Notes under the pieces: model-generated | Told to the model about the DNA's origin: nothing | The model's input: only the letters and a program-made list of their open reading frames with translations | Databases searched by the model: none | Origin: an uncultured Alphaproteobacteria bacterium | Lineage (GTDB): Bacteria > Pseudomonadota > Alphaproteobacteria > Rickettsiales > UBA1997 | Reading direction: 5' to 3' | Assembly: GCA_903898475.1 (NCBI GenBank) | Contig: CAIUFU010000200.1 | Location: 1-11,118, forward strand | Length of the DNA stretch: 11,118 nt | Translations under genes and position numbers: made by a program | Shown: one piece after another, positions 1 to 6,663 of the stretch | Layout: each line of letters opens with the position of its first letter | Position numbering within the stretch: position 1 is the stretch's first letter

Positions 1-125
1 CAACAACTGGCGCTTTCTTGGGATACATCTCTGAAATCGTTATCTTCGACAGCGCTTTAAGAGACGATGATCGCAAAGCTATCGAAGCTTACTTAGGTAA
101 AAAATACGGCATTAAAGTTAGCTAG
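1..125 (+). CDS. C-terminal end of a LamG/concanavalin A-like domain protein (5' truncated)
   Basis: The frame is open from the left edge (first full codon at base 3) to a TAG at 123-125 and gives 40 residues. The visible tail reads GYISEIVIFDSAL, then RDDDRKAIEAYL, then GKKYGI. This is the usual closing strand and helix of bacterial LamG-like (Laminin_G_3, concanavalin A-like) jelly-roll domains, in which a G-x-I-x-E-hydrophobic strand is followed by 'AL-(S/R)-D-x-(D/E)-R' and a helix ending 'YLxxKYGI'. Such domains sit in secreted or surface-displayed carbohydrate- or protein-binding proteins. Nothing of the rest of the protein is in the window, so its size, signal peptide and partner domains are unknown. 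It ends 22 bases before a strong terminator. Family assignment is from motif memory on a short fragment. Confidence 0.7.
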   Translation, partial: TTGAFLGYISEIVIFDSALRDDDRKAIEAYLGKKYGIKVS

Positions 126-147
126 TTCTTAACTAACCTTTCTTTTT

Positions 148-187
148 AAAAACCGGATTGTTGCAAAAGCAGCAATCCGGTTTTTTT
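148..187 (+). terminator. Intrinsic terminator, possibly bidirectional
   Basis: A G+C-rich stem CCGGATTGTTGC / GCAGCAATCCGG (12 pairs, one G-U) closes on an AAAA loop. It is extended by A-T pairs at its base and followed by seven T. It lies just after the LamG-like gene, which it terminates. The 5' side carries an AAAAA run, so on the opposite strand the hairpin is followed by five T. It could therefore also stop tsaD transcripts coming from the right, making it a shared terminator between converging genes. Confidence 0.92.
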
Positions 188-243
188 ATGTCTAAGGGAA
201 AATTGCGATCTCTTGCTTCCTTCAAAATGACAGTGTACAGAAA

Positions 244-1299
244 TTAAAGAACACCCAATTCCCATCTAGCGCGTGGCTTAAAATTTAGATCATCTTTCAT
301 CCCGAGCTTAAGCTTTTCTAACCCAGCCCACGCAACCATTGCAGCATTATCGGTGCAAAGCGCAATTGGAGGCGCTACAACTTCCAAATCATGTTTCTTT
401 GACCAGTTTTGTAGTGCTGAGAAAATGCAGCGATTAGCTGCAACTCCTCCAGCAATCACCAGTTTTTTTACCGGCCTTTCTCTTAGATCAACATTCTCCA
501 ATCTATTAACGATAATCTCGCAAACCACACGCTGAAATGACGCGCAGATATCTGCTTTATCTTGTTCAAGAATTTTTTGGGGTGACGTCAGGTGCGAAAA
601 ATCTTCGTTAATTAATTTTTCAATTTCGCGACGCACTGCAGTTTTAAGTCCTGAAAATGAGAAATTGCACAAATGCTCTTTTTTCAAAAACCCGTCAATC
701 AAAGGACGTGAAAATTTAAAACGATTTTCATCGCCATCTTTAGCCATTTTTTCAACTGCTGGACCACCGGGATAAGAAAGCCCCAACATCTGCGCCACCT
801 TATCAAAAGCCTCACCCAAAGCGTCATCAATCGTCTCGCCAATTTTTTCGTAATCACCAATTCCACGCGCCAGCAAAATTTGGCAATGGCCGCCAGAAAT
901 TAGCAAAAGCAAATAAGGAAATTCTAAATCGGAAGTAAGTCGCGCTGTCAAGGCATGAGCCTCAAGGTGATTTACCGCAATAAAAGGTTTTTGAAAAACC
1001 GAGGCTAAAGTTTTCGCCGCCATCATGCCAACAATCACGCCCCCAATTAGACCAGGTCCCGAAGTTGCAGCAAATCCATCAATATCTTCAAACTTTAAAT
1101 TAGCGTCAGATAAAGCCTGTAAAATCAAATCATCTAAAACCTCAACGTGACCGCGCGCCGCAAGTTCTGGCACTACTCCACCAAATTTTTTATGTAGCTC
1201 AATTTGTGAGTTTAAAACGTGAGCGAGAATGTTTTTTTGCTCGTCGATAATCGCGACAGCGGTTTCATCGCAGGAGGTTTCGATTCCGAGGATTTTCAT
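244..1299 (-). CDS. tsaD: tRNA N6-adenosine threonylcarbamoyltransferase TsaD
   Basis: 351 residues, a normal full length. TsaD, working with TsaB and TsaE, transfers the threonylcarbamoyl group from threonylcarbamoyl-AMP to A37 of ANN-decoding tRNAs (t6A), a near-universal cytoplasmic modification. The ASKHA fold is complete. The N-terminal GIETSCDET (5-13) is present, as are metal-binding H111 and H115 in NHLEAH, SGGHCQ (135-140), YPGGP (176-180) and FSFSGLKT (213-220). AGGVAANR (283-290) and CTDNAAM (315-321) supply the C-terminal nucleotide and metal contacts. The ATG lies two bases after the dnaB stop, so the two genes are very likely co-transcribed and translationally coupled; there is no Shine-Dalgarno of its own. 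Downstream, the hairpin at 148-187 may end the transcript. I see no anomaly in the protein. Confidence 0.97.
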   Translation of the reverse strand: MKILGIETSCDETAVAIIDEQKNILAHVLNSQIELHKKFGGVVPELAARGHVEVLDDLILQALSDANLKFEDIDGFAATSGPGLIGGVIVGMMAAKTLASVFQKPFIAVNHLEAHALTARLTSDLEFPYLLLLISGGHCQILLARGIGDYEKIGETIDDALGEAFDKVAQMLGLSYPGGPAVEKMAKDGDENRFKFSRPLIDGFLKKEHLCNFSFSGLKTAVRREIEKLINEDFSHLTSPQKILEQDKADICASFQRVVCEIIVNRLENVDLRERPVKKLVIAGGVAANRCIFSALQNWSKKHDLEVVAPPIALCTDNAAMVAWAGLEKLKLGMKDDLNFKPRARWELGVL

Positions 1300-1301
1300 T
1301 T

Positions 1302-2729
1302 TTAGTGATGATACACATCAAGATTTCCAAAGCGCGTAAACTCGCCGTCAAAAAATAAATTCACGCTGCCAACTGGGCCATTACGCTGTTTGGCGATGAT
1401 AACTTCTGCTAAATGGCGCAATTCATTCATCTTCTGATTCCACTCACCAAATTTCGGATCAGTTTCTGGCGGCTTCTTTCTTTCATGATAATAACTGTCG
1501 CGATAAACGAAGGCCACCACGTCAGCATCTTGCTCGATCGAACCCGATTCACGCAAATCTGAAAGTTGTGGCCGCTTATCCTCACGCTGCTCAACCGCAC
1601 GCGATAATTGCGACAAAGCCATCACCGGAATATTAAATTCTTTGGCAATCGCCTTTAAACCTTGAGTGATTTCAGAAACTTCCTGCACGCGGTTATCCTG
1701 ACCTCGCGCTGAAACGCCGCGAATGAGCTGCAAATAATCTACAATCAAAAGTGATAAATTATGCTTACGAACCATGCGGCGCGCACGGGTGCGAATTGCT
1801 GAAATTGAAAGTGCGGGAGTATCATCAATAAAAAGCGGCATTTTAGAAATCTCGGCAGAGCGCATGGCAACCGCTTCCCACTCGTGATCGTTTAATTGCC
1901 CGGTTCTGAATTTTCCGGCGTTGATGCTAGTTTCCATCGACAAAATTCTTGATGCCAATTGGTCGGAAGACATTTCCAGCGAGAAAAATCCTACCGCTTT
2001 TTTGTCTTTTTGTTCAGTAACATCTTTATTCATAAATTTGCAGGCATTCACCGCGATATTTACGCCCAGCGCCGTTTTTCCCATTGAAGGACGTCCCGCC
2101 AAAATGATTAAATCAGATTGCTGCATGCCGCCAAGAATTTTATCTAGATCGGTAAGTCCGCTTGAAACGCCACTAATGTGGGCGCCGCGTTGTTTTGCAA
2201 TTAAAGTTTTATCGAGCGTTTCTTTTAGCGAAACCGAAATGCTGCGAAAATCGCTGCGACCATTTCCATGCTCTGAAAGCTTGAAAAGACTAGATTCAGC
2301 GAGTTCGATTTGGTCGCTTGCTGAAGTTTTTTCTTCCGCCTTAAAAACGCGATTCACGATATCTTCGCCAACCATTGATAATTCACGCTTCAAAGCCAAG
2401 TCGTGAATTAAACGTCCGTAATCTGCAATATCGATAATTGAAGAAGCGGCGCCCAAAAGCGTTGAAAGATAAAGCGCGCCGCCAGTTGCTTTTACGGCCT
2501 CATCCGATTCAAAAAATTGTTTAAGAGTAACTTGGTTGGCAACGATTTGCACCTTCTCCACATTGTGCAAAATCTGCGAAAAAATATTGCGATGCGCCGG
2601 CTCGTAGAAGTGCTCTTCGCGCAAAAATTCTGAAACACGATTTAAATATTCGTTATTCAAAATAATGGTGCCAAGCACCGCCTGCTCTGCTTCGATGTTA
2701 AAAAGTTCTTTGCGAATTTGAGTTGTCAT
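1302..2729 (-). CDS. dnaB: Replicative DNA helicase DnaB
   Basis: 475 residues from the ATG at 2727-2729. DnaB is the hexameric 5'-3' helicase that unwinds the replication fork and recruits primase. Domains: an N-terminal helical domain beginning IEAEQAVLG (12-20) to about residue 110, a linker helix near 130-155, then a RecA-like ATPase. The Walker A is GRPSMGKT (212-219), Walker B LLIVDYLQL (327-335), ALSQLSR (371-377) matches motif H3, and LRESGSIEQDAD (392-403) matches H4. The candidate arginine finger is R449 in KQRNGPVG. No intein is present. The frame extends upstream to a TTG at 2790-2792 (496 residues). I prefer the ATG because the extra 21 residues match no conserved DnaB sequence and DnaB proteins usually begin about ten residues before the AEQAVLG motif. 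Neither start has a Shine-Dalgarno. tsaD follows two bases downstream. Confidence 0.96.
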   Translation of the reverse strand: MTTQIRKELFNIEAEQAVLGTIILNNEYLNRVSEFLREEHFYEPAHRNIFSQILHNVEKVQIVANQVTLKQFFESDEAVKATGGALYLSTLLGAASSIIDIADYGRLIHDLALKRELSMVGEDIVNRVFKAEEKTSASDQIELAESSLFKLSEHGNGRSDFRSISVSLKETLDKTLIAKQRGAHISGVSSGLTDLDKILGGMQQSDLIILAGRPSMGKTALGVNIAVNACKFMNKDVTEQKDKKAVGFFSLEMSSDQLASRILSMETSINAGKFRTGQLNDHEWEAVAMRSAEISKMPLFIDDTPALSISAIRTRARRMVRKHNLSLLIVDYLQLIRGVSARGQDNRVQEVSEITQGLKAIAKEFNIPVMALSQLSRAVEQREDKRPQLSDLRESGSIEQDADVVAFVYRDSYYHERKKPPETDPKFGEWNQKMNELRHLAEVIIAKQRNGPVGSVNLFFDGEFTRFGNLDVYHH

Positions 2730-2899
2730 CTGGGGGGAATCATTTTTTAAAAAAGGGAGGCGGAAGATATTTGGGGTTTTTGTCAGCTTCAACCAAATTT
2801 TGTTTTAAAATTATTTTTGAAGAAATTAACAAGCGCGGCGCCATTTTTAGCCTATAGAGCTATGAAGATTTTCATCAAGTCGTCAAAAATTTCAGAATC

Positions 2900-3493
2900 A
2901 TGCGAATATTCTCAATCAAAATATTCTTAATCAAAATATTTCTAATCATCTTCTGCGCCATGTTGCTATTCTCTGCATTCCTGCCAAAAGATTTCAAAAT
3001 CGAAAAATCCCTCACCATTAACAAGCCTAAAGCTGATGTTTTTGCTTACTTAAAATCGCTTGAGAAAAGTAAAGAATGGCAACTTTGGGACAAAAAAAAT
3101 CCAAACGCGACAATCAACATTGAAGGCACCGATGGCAATGTTGGAGCAATTTTATCTTGGTCAAGAAATAGCAATAGCCTATTTGATGAACAAGAAATTA
3201 CCAACATTGTTGAAGGCGAAAGAGTTGATTTTGAGATACGATTCAAACAACCCATTAATGAACAGTTCAAAGAATCGTTTTTTGAACATTTTAAACAATT
3301 GATCAGAATCAAAACATTCCCTTATTTTACCACCCAAACAATCGATCAGAACCAAACCCAAGTTACTTGGGGAGCAACCGGACGAATCCAAGTTCCTCTC
3401 AACATTTTCTACTATTTTGGACACGGCCTGTTAGAGAAATTCTTCGAATCCGAACTCGCTGAAATAAAAAAAAATCTAGAGCAACAACCTTAG
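2900..3493 (+). CDS. Membrane-anchored SRPBCC (polyketide cyclase/START-like) family protein
   Basis: 197 residues. Residues 5-27 form one hydrophobic helix, then the sequence IEKSLTINKPKADVFAYL opens a helix-grip SRPBCC domain. The diagnostic stretch is GTDGNVGAILSW (76-87), preceded by W60 and W63, as in the bacterial 'SRPBCC / polyketide cyclase' proteins. The C-terminal helix GLLEKFFESELAEIKKNLE (176-194) resembles the amphipathic helix that closes the cavity in this family. The fold binds hydrophobic ligands, but no specific substrate or reaction is known for this subfamily, so I give none. The N-terminal helix suggests the domain is tethered to the inner membrane, probably on the periplasmic face since no basic cluster follows it. 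The gene stands alone, divergent from dnaB and convergent with regA. Codons for the helix include a 15-bp tandem repeat. An internal ATG at residue 21 would delete most of the helix and is less likely. Confidence 0.75.
   Translation: MRIFSIKIFLIKIFLIIFCAMLLFSAFLPKDFKIEKSLTINKPKADVFAYLKSLEKSKEWQLWDKKNPNATINIEGTDGNVGAILSWSRNSNSLFDEQEITNIVEGERVDFEIRFKQPINEQFKESFFEHFKQLIRIKTFPYFTTQTIDQNQTQVTWGATGRIQVPLNIFYYFGHGLLEKFFESELAEIKKNLEQQP
2914..2947 (+). repeat. 15-bp in-frame tandem repeat inside the membrane-helix codons
   Basis: AATCAAAATATTCTT (2914-2928) is followed directly by AATCAAAATATTTCT (2929-2943) and the start of a third copy, AATC. A partial earlier copy (GAATATTCTC) precedes it. The unit is five codons long, so the repeat stays in frame and encodes IKIFL twice in the N-terminal hydrophobic segment of the SRPBCC protein. 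It looks like a slipped-strand duplication. Confidence 0.8.
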
Positions 3494-3559
3494 AAGCCCG
3501 TCTAAAATCTTTTTATCAACTACAAAACCTTTTGGTTGAAGAAATATTTTGACAGGTTC

Positions 3560-4081
3560 TTAACTCACCATCCTCTTCTCTAACTTGCGCGCTAGAGTTC
3601 TGCGGTGCATTCCAAGAGTTCTAGCTGCTTCTGAAACATTAAAATCAGATTCAACTAGGGCTTGGTGCAAGTACTCCCATTCAACATTTTTAATTGAAGT
3701 TTTTTTCTCCACTTTCTTTTCAGCAAGACCGTCAAAAGCCGCAATTATCGCATCAACATTGGCGGGTTTTGCTAGGTAGTAGCAAGCTCCCAACTTAATC
3801 GCCTCAATGGTTGTGGTGATGCTGGCGTAGCCCGTAAGCATTACAATTTTGATTGAAGCGTCAAATTGGTGTAGCTGCTTGATGCACTCTAGCCCTGATT
3901 CGCCGACCATTTTTAAATCGACCACGGCAAAACGCGGGTGAAATTTTTTTAAAGCATCAATCGCCTCTTTGCTGCTGTGTGCAATTTTTACTTCAAATTC
4001 ACGACGCACGAAAGACTTGCCCAAGCTTGCTGCCAGAGCCTCGTCGTCTTCTACAATCAAAATTGTTTTGAGATTTTTCAT
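3560..4081 (-). CDS. regA: RegA/PrrA/ActR-family response regulator
   Basis: 173 residues, close to the family's usual size. The receiver domain (about 5-120) has the acidic triad EDD (11-13), phospho-acceptor D55 in AVVDLKM, T83 in MLTGYASI and K105 in YLAKPA. A short linker leads to a Fis-type helix-turn-helix at the C-terminus, ESDFNVSEAARTLGMHRR (144-161) followed by TLARKLEKR. The MHRRTL-x-R-x-L recognition helix is characteristic of RegA, PrrA, ActR and RoxR. These cytoplasmic regulators, phosphorylated by RegB, control respiration, photosynthesis, nitrogen and carbon fixation genes in response to redox state. The gene follows regB on the same strand after a 148-base spacer holding a palindromic repeat. 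There is no Shine-Dalgarno before the ATG. The family is secure from the sequence; the regulon here is unknown. Confidence 0.93.
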   Translation of the reverse strand: MKNLKTILIVEDDEALAASLGKSFVRREFEVKIAHSSKEAIDALKKFHPRFAVVDLKMVGESGLECIKQLHQFDASIKIVMLTGYASITTTIEAIKLGACYYLAKPANVDAIIAAFDGLAEKKVEKKTSIKNVEWEYLHQALVESDFNVSEAARTLGMHRRTLARKLEKRMVS

Positions 4082-4106
4082 AAATATTTATTCAAGAAAC
4101 TGAACA

Positions 4107-4217
4107 AGAGATCCTGAAACAAGTTCAGGATGACGCAGAGTGTGTGACGAGAACTCGCTCCACAATCTACGTCATTGCTGAACTTCTCCGTCATCCTGAA
4201 CTTGTTTCGGGATCTCT
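4107..4217. repeat. Palindromic REP/MITE-like element between regB and regA
   Basis: Two 29-nt arms, 4107-4135 and 4189-4217, are reverse complements with a single mismatch (T at 4115 against G at 4209). Each arm also folds by itself: CCTGAA-ACAAG-TTCAGG on the left, and CCTGAA-CTTGT-TTCGGG with a G-U pair on the right. The 53-nt centre holds further short complementarity (CGAG-AA-CTCG flanked by TGTG and CACA). The arm wording, 'gatcctgaaacaagttcag' plus 'gatgacg', is a type I recall as dispersed many times in intergenic DNA of AT-rich alphaproteobacteria. No transposase or T-run is present, so it is neither an intact IS nor an intrinsic terminator. Lying inside the regBA transcript, it would form a long RNA hairpin. 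Confidence 0.88.
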
Positions 4218-4229
4218 TACCAATTTGCT

Positions 4230-5477
4230 TTAAATCGGAAATTTTACCGTTACCAAAGCGCCATTTTCTAAATTTTTAACCTGCAAAATGCCGCCAATTC
4301 TACGCAAAACACTAACTGCTAAAAACAATCCCAGACCGCTGCCATTTTTTGTTGTTAAATTTGGCTTACCAATTTCTTGCAAAATTTCTGCAGCAAATCC
4401 GCGACCGCGATCTTGAATTGTCACAAGCATTTCGCTGTCATTTGCCTCAACTTTAATTGACACCCACTTGGCCGACTCTTCAAAAGCATTGTCAAAAATA
4501 TTGAAAAAAACTTGGGTCAGTGCCTCGTCTAAAATTATTTTTTTGTCAGCATTTCCACAAAAATTGTAGAGCAAATTTTGCGGTCTTCTTAAATCGCTCC
4601 AGCTTTTAACTAGTGAGTCAAAAGCATCTTTTGCTGAAATTGCTTTTGCCTGCTCAAGACGCTCTTTTCCTGAAGAAAGCAAAATGTTTGAGAGAATTTT
4701 TTTACAGCGACCAAGCTGCTCTTCTGCCACCAAAACATCTTGCAAAAATTCTTCTTTTGAATTTGTTAAATCGGCTTTTTTCCAATCTCCCAAAATCACT
4801 GAAATAGTTGAAAGCGGCGTGCTTAATTCATGAGCTGCCGCGGTTGCAAGCAAAGCAATTCTAACCAGTTTTTCTTCTTCGTTTGACTGCTGTTTTAACA
4901 AGTAAAAATCACGATCTTTCTCCTGCATATTTTTAATAATTTTAGTCACAAAAATTAGCAGTAACGCCGCAGCAAAAACATAGCTCACAAGCATTCCGTG
5001 CAAGTGCAAATTAAAAAAATCTCCGTCTTCGTGATGGTGCAAAGAGTGCAATTCTTGGTAATTGAAACTAAGCCAAACGTAGCAAACCACCGTTACAACG
5101 CCAACAAACCAAGCGTAAATTTGGCGAAGCAAAATTGCCGAAATAATTACCTGAAGCAGAAACAAAGAAATGAAGGGATTAGAAATTCCTCCACTAAAAT
5201 AAAGCTGCGCCGTCAAGGCCGCAACGTCAAACAAAAGCTCAACAAACAAGGCTCCATCACTGATTTGCTTTTGCGATTTGTAACGAAAAAAACTCACCAA
5301 ATTTACAATTAACAAAACCAACAAAACCCCAAACATTTGCGGCAGCGGCAAAGAAATTTCTAAAAAATAATTAACAAATAAAATCACCAGAACTTGTCCA
5401 ACAATTGCGATTAGCCTAAGCCAGAGAAGCTGTAGCAAATTTTTACGATTAGTGTTTTGCGAAATTTTATTTTCCAT
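4230..5477 (-). CDS. regB: RegB/PrrB-family redox-sensing membrane histidine kinase
   Basis: 415 residues. About six membrane helices lie within 14-182. The quinone-site motif GGxxNPF of RegB proteins is present as GGISNPF (96-102), in the loop between helices 3 and 4. A cytoplasmic dimerisation/H-box follows: LLATAAAHELSTPLSTI (209-225) with phosphorylated H216. C258 in EQLGRCKKIL lies 42 residues beyond it, near the position of the redox-active cysteine of Rhodobacter RegB (40 residues after its histidine). The ATPase domain has the N box around DNAFEES (329-335), DRGRGF (356-361) and GSGLGLFLA (379-387). RegB phosphorylates RegA when the quinone pool is reduced or oxygen is low. An oddity is the periplasmic loop between helices 5 and 6, which holds six histidines in residues 144-160. 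The gene is divergent from the beta-barrel gene at 5586. Confidence 0.93.
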   Translation of the reverse strand: MENKISQNTNRKNLLQLLWLRLIAIVGQVLVILFVNYFLEISLPLPQMFGVLLVLLIVNLVSFFRYKSQKQISDGALFVELLFDVAALTAQLYFSGGISNPFISLFLLQVIISAILLRQIYAWFVGVVTVVCYVWLSFNYQELHSLHHHEDGDFFNLHLHGMLVSYVFAAALLLIFVTKIIKNMQEKDRDFYLLKQQSNEEEKLVRIALLATAAAHELSTPLSTISVILGDWKKADLTNSKEEFLQDVLVAEEQLGRCKKILSNILLSSGKERLEQAKAISAKDAFDSLVKSWSDLRRPQNLLYNFCGNADKKIILDEALTQVFFNIFDNAFEESAKWVSIKVEANDSEMLVTIQDRGRGFAAEILQEIGKPNLTTKNGSGLGLFLAVSVLRRIGGILQVKNLENGALVTVKFPI

Positions 5478-5585
5478 TTTTAAAAGTCAGGTTGGACAAA
5501 TTGTCTCAGATTAAAAAATTATTTTGTGATTGGGTTTAGTGCTTTTTAGAAAGCCGATTCTCTTTTAACTCATCTTTTTTTATCC
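5478..5585. promoter_or_regulatory. Divergent promoter region of regB and the beta-barrel gene
   Basis: This 108-nt AT-rich spacer must carry the start signals for both divergent genes. The only structured site I see is an odd palindrome, GACAA-A-TTGTC (5495-5505), 18 bases before the regB ATG. It could be an operator, but its short arms could also be chance. I found no convincing -35/-10 pair with normal spacing and no match to the published RegA consensus. The function is inferred from gene layout only. Confidence 0.35.
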
Positions 5586-6521
5586 ATGAAAATCTCAACA
5601 AAACATTTTCTGACGGCACTTTTTTTATTGGCTTTTTCTGCTAGCGAAGCCCTCGCCTGCGCTTGTGGTTGTGGCGTTTTTACTGTTGGAACCAGCGCTT
5701 TAATTCCAAATTGCGAAGGTGGCACGGCGTTTGTTCAATATGATTATTTGACGCAAAGCCGCAACTGGAGCAAAGAAAGTCAAACCAGCGGTCACAATCA
5801 CGACAAAAAAATTCAAACCCAAACGGTTACTGTTGGCGCGCAATATATGTTTAATCGTGAGTGGGGAATGGCAGCAAGGCTACCTTACGTGACTCGCTAC
5901 ATTAAATCAGTTGAACATGGTGACGATCATTCTTTAGAGCCCCACGATACTAGAACCAACTCAGTTGGCGATATTCGTCTTAACGCAATTTATTCGGGAT
6001 TTTCTGCCGACATGTCGAGCGGTTTAACTTTTGGTTTAAAGTTGCCAACCGGCCAAACCAAAGCGCGCAACTTGGATGAGCGCAATATGCAAATTGGCAC
6101 CGGCACTACTGATTTGCTTTTAGGCGCTTACAAAATGGGACAATTTGATAAAGTTGGAAAGTTTAACTGGTTCGCTCAAACCGGCTTACAGCATGCTTTA
6201 AACAGCCATCAAGGATTTCGTTCTGGGGATGAAATTTCTGCAGCAACTGGAATTTACTACAATGCTGGATCATTTCTTGGCATCAAAAAAGTTGCGCCAA
6301 TTTTGCAAGTTACGGGATCTAAAAGATTGCGCGACAGCGGCTGGGCTTCAAACTCTTACGATAGCGGCTACAGCAAAGCTTTTTTTGCGCCCGCAATCGA
6401 ATTAAATTTCACCAGCTTTAAAATCTACGCTGACGTGGAATTTCCAATCTACCGCAATGTCAACGGCACTCAATTGGTTGCGCAGAATTTATACAAAATG
6501 ATTTTGGGATATAATTTTTAG
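5586..6521 (+). CDS. Predicted outer-membrane beta-barrel protein, MetA-like transporter family, with CxCxC N-terminus
   Basis: 311 residues. A signal peptide (1-24, hydrophobic core 8-18, A-L-A before the cut) is followed by CACGCGVF, giving C25, C27 and C29 at or next to the mature N-terminus, with C43 shortly after. The rest alternates as expected for a beta-barrel and ends in LGYNF with a terminal Phe, the outer-membrane barrel sorting signature. GLKLPTG (150-156) and IGTGTTD (170-176) are typical of the phenol-degradation MetA-like (PF13557-type) 'transporter' barrels, whose substrates are mostly unproven. Two predicted loops are histidine-rich: HNHD (70-73) and EHGDDHSLEPHD (110-121). 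This hints at metal binding, which is inference only. The lipobox fit is poor (A-L-A-C), so I favour signal peptidase I, but lipidation at C25 is possible. It is divergent from regB and has its own terminator at 6584-6628. Confidence 0.75.
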   Translation: MKISTKHFLTALFLLAFSASEALACACGCGVFTVGTSALIPNCEGGTAFVQYDYLTQSRNWSKESQTSGHNHDKKIQTQTVTVGAQYMFNREWGMAARLPYVTRYIKSVEHGDDHSLEPHDTRTNSVGDIRLNAIYSGFSADMSSGLTFGLKLPTGQTKARNLDERNMQIGTGTTDLLLGAYKMGQFDKVGKFNWFAQTGLQHALNSHQGFRSGDEISAATGIYYNAGSFLGIKKVAPILQVTGSKRLRDSGWASNSYDSGYSKAFFAPAIELNFTSFKIYADVEFPIYRNVNGTQLVAQNLYKMILGYNF

Positions 6522-6583
6522 TTAAAATTCACGACGCTGAAGAAGAAATATTCTTTGAGATCATTTTCTCTGTTGGCAAGATG

Positions 6584-6628
6584 AGTGAGTTTGGGTTTGA
6601 ATCCATTTTAAATCCAAACTCACTTTTT
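6584..6628 (+). terminator. Intrinsic terminator of the beta-barrel gene
   Basis: A 15-bp stem AGTGAGTTTGGGTTT / AAATCCAAACTCACT (6584-6598 with 6610-6624, one G-U pair) closes an 11-nt loop and runs into five T. It begins 62 bases after the barrel gene's stop. On the opposite strand the hairpin is not followed by a T-run, so it is oriented for the plus-strand gene; glmS, converging from the right, has no comparable terminator of its own in this gap. Confidence 0.85.
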
Positions 6629-6663
6629 GCAGCTGGGCTATAAATTAAAGCCAGTAATTATCG

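Noticed and set aside
188..243. The tsaD downstream spacer (about 200-239) loosely resembles the ends of dispersed alphaproteobacterial palindromes ('...aaaatgacagt').
   Set aside because: No second arm or inverted copy is present nearby, and the resemblance is too weak to call a repeat from one copy.
1921..2406. A 161-codon plus-strand frame inside dnaB.
   Set aside because: Lies entirely opposite the DnaB ATPase codons, shows no recognisable domain, and the minus-strand product is certain.
2793..2899. Possible promoter for the SRPBCC gene: TATAGA at 2853-2858 with TTAACA or TTGAAG upstream.
   Set aside because: The spacing is 21 or 29 bases, outside the usual 16-19, so it is not supported.
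3494..3559. Possible terminator between the SRPBCC gene and regA (TCAAC ... GTTGA, 3516-3539).
   Set aside because: Only five base pairs around a loose interior, with no good T-run on either strand.
6629..6663. Weak hairpin (CTGG-G-CT ... AGCCAG) just beyond glmS as a glmS terminator.
   Set aside because: Six pairs with a bulge and no T-run on the glmS strand.
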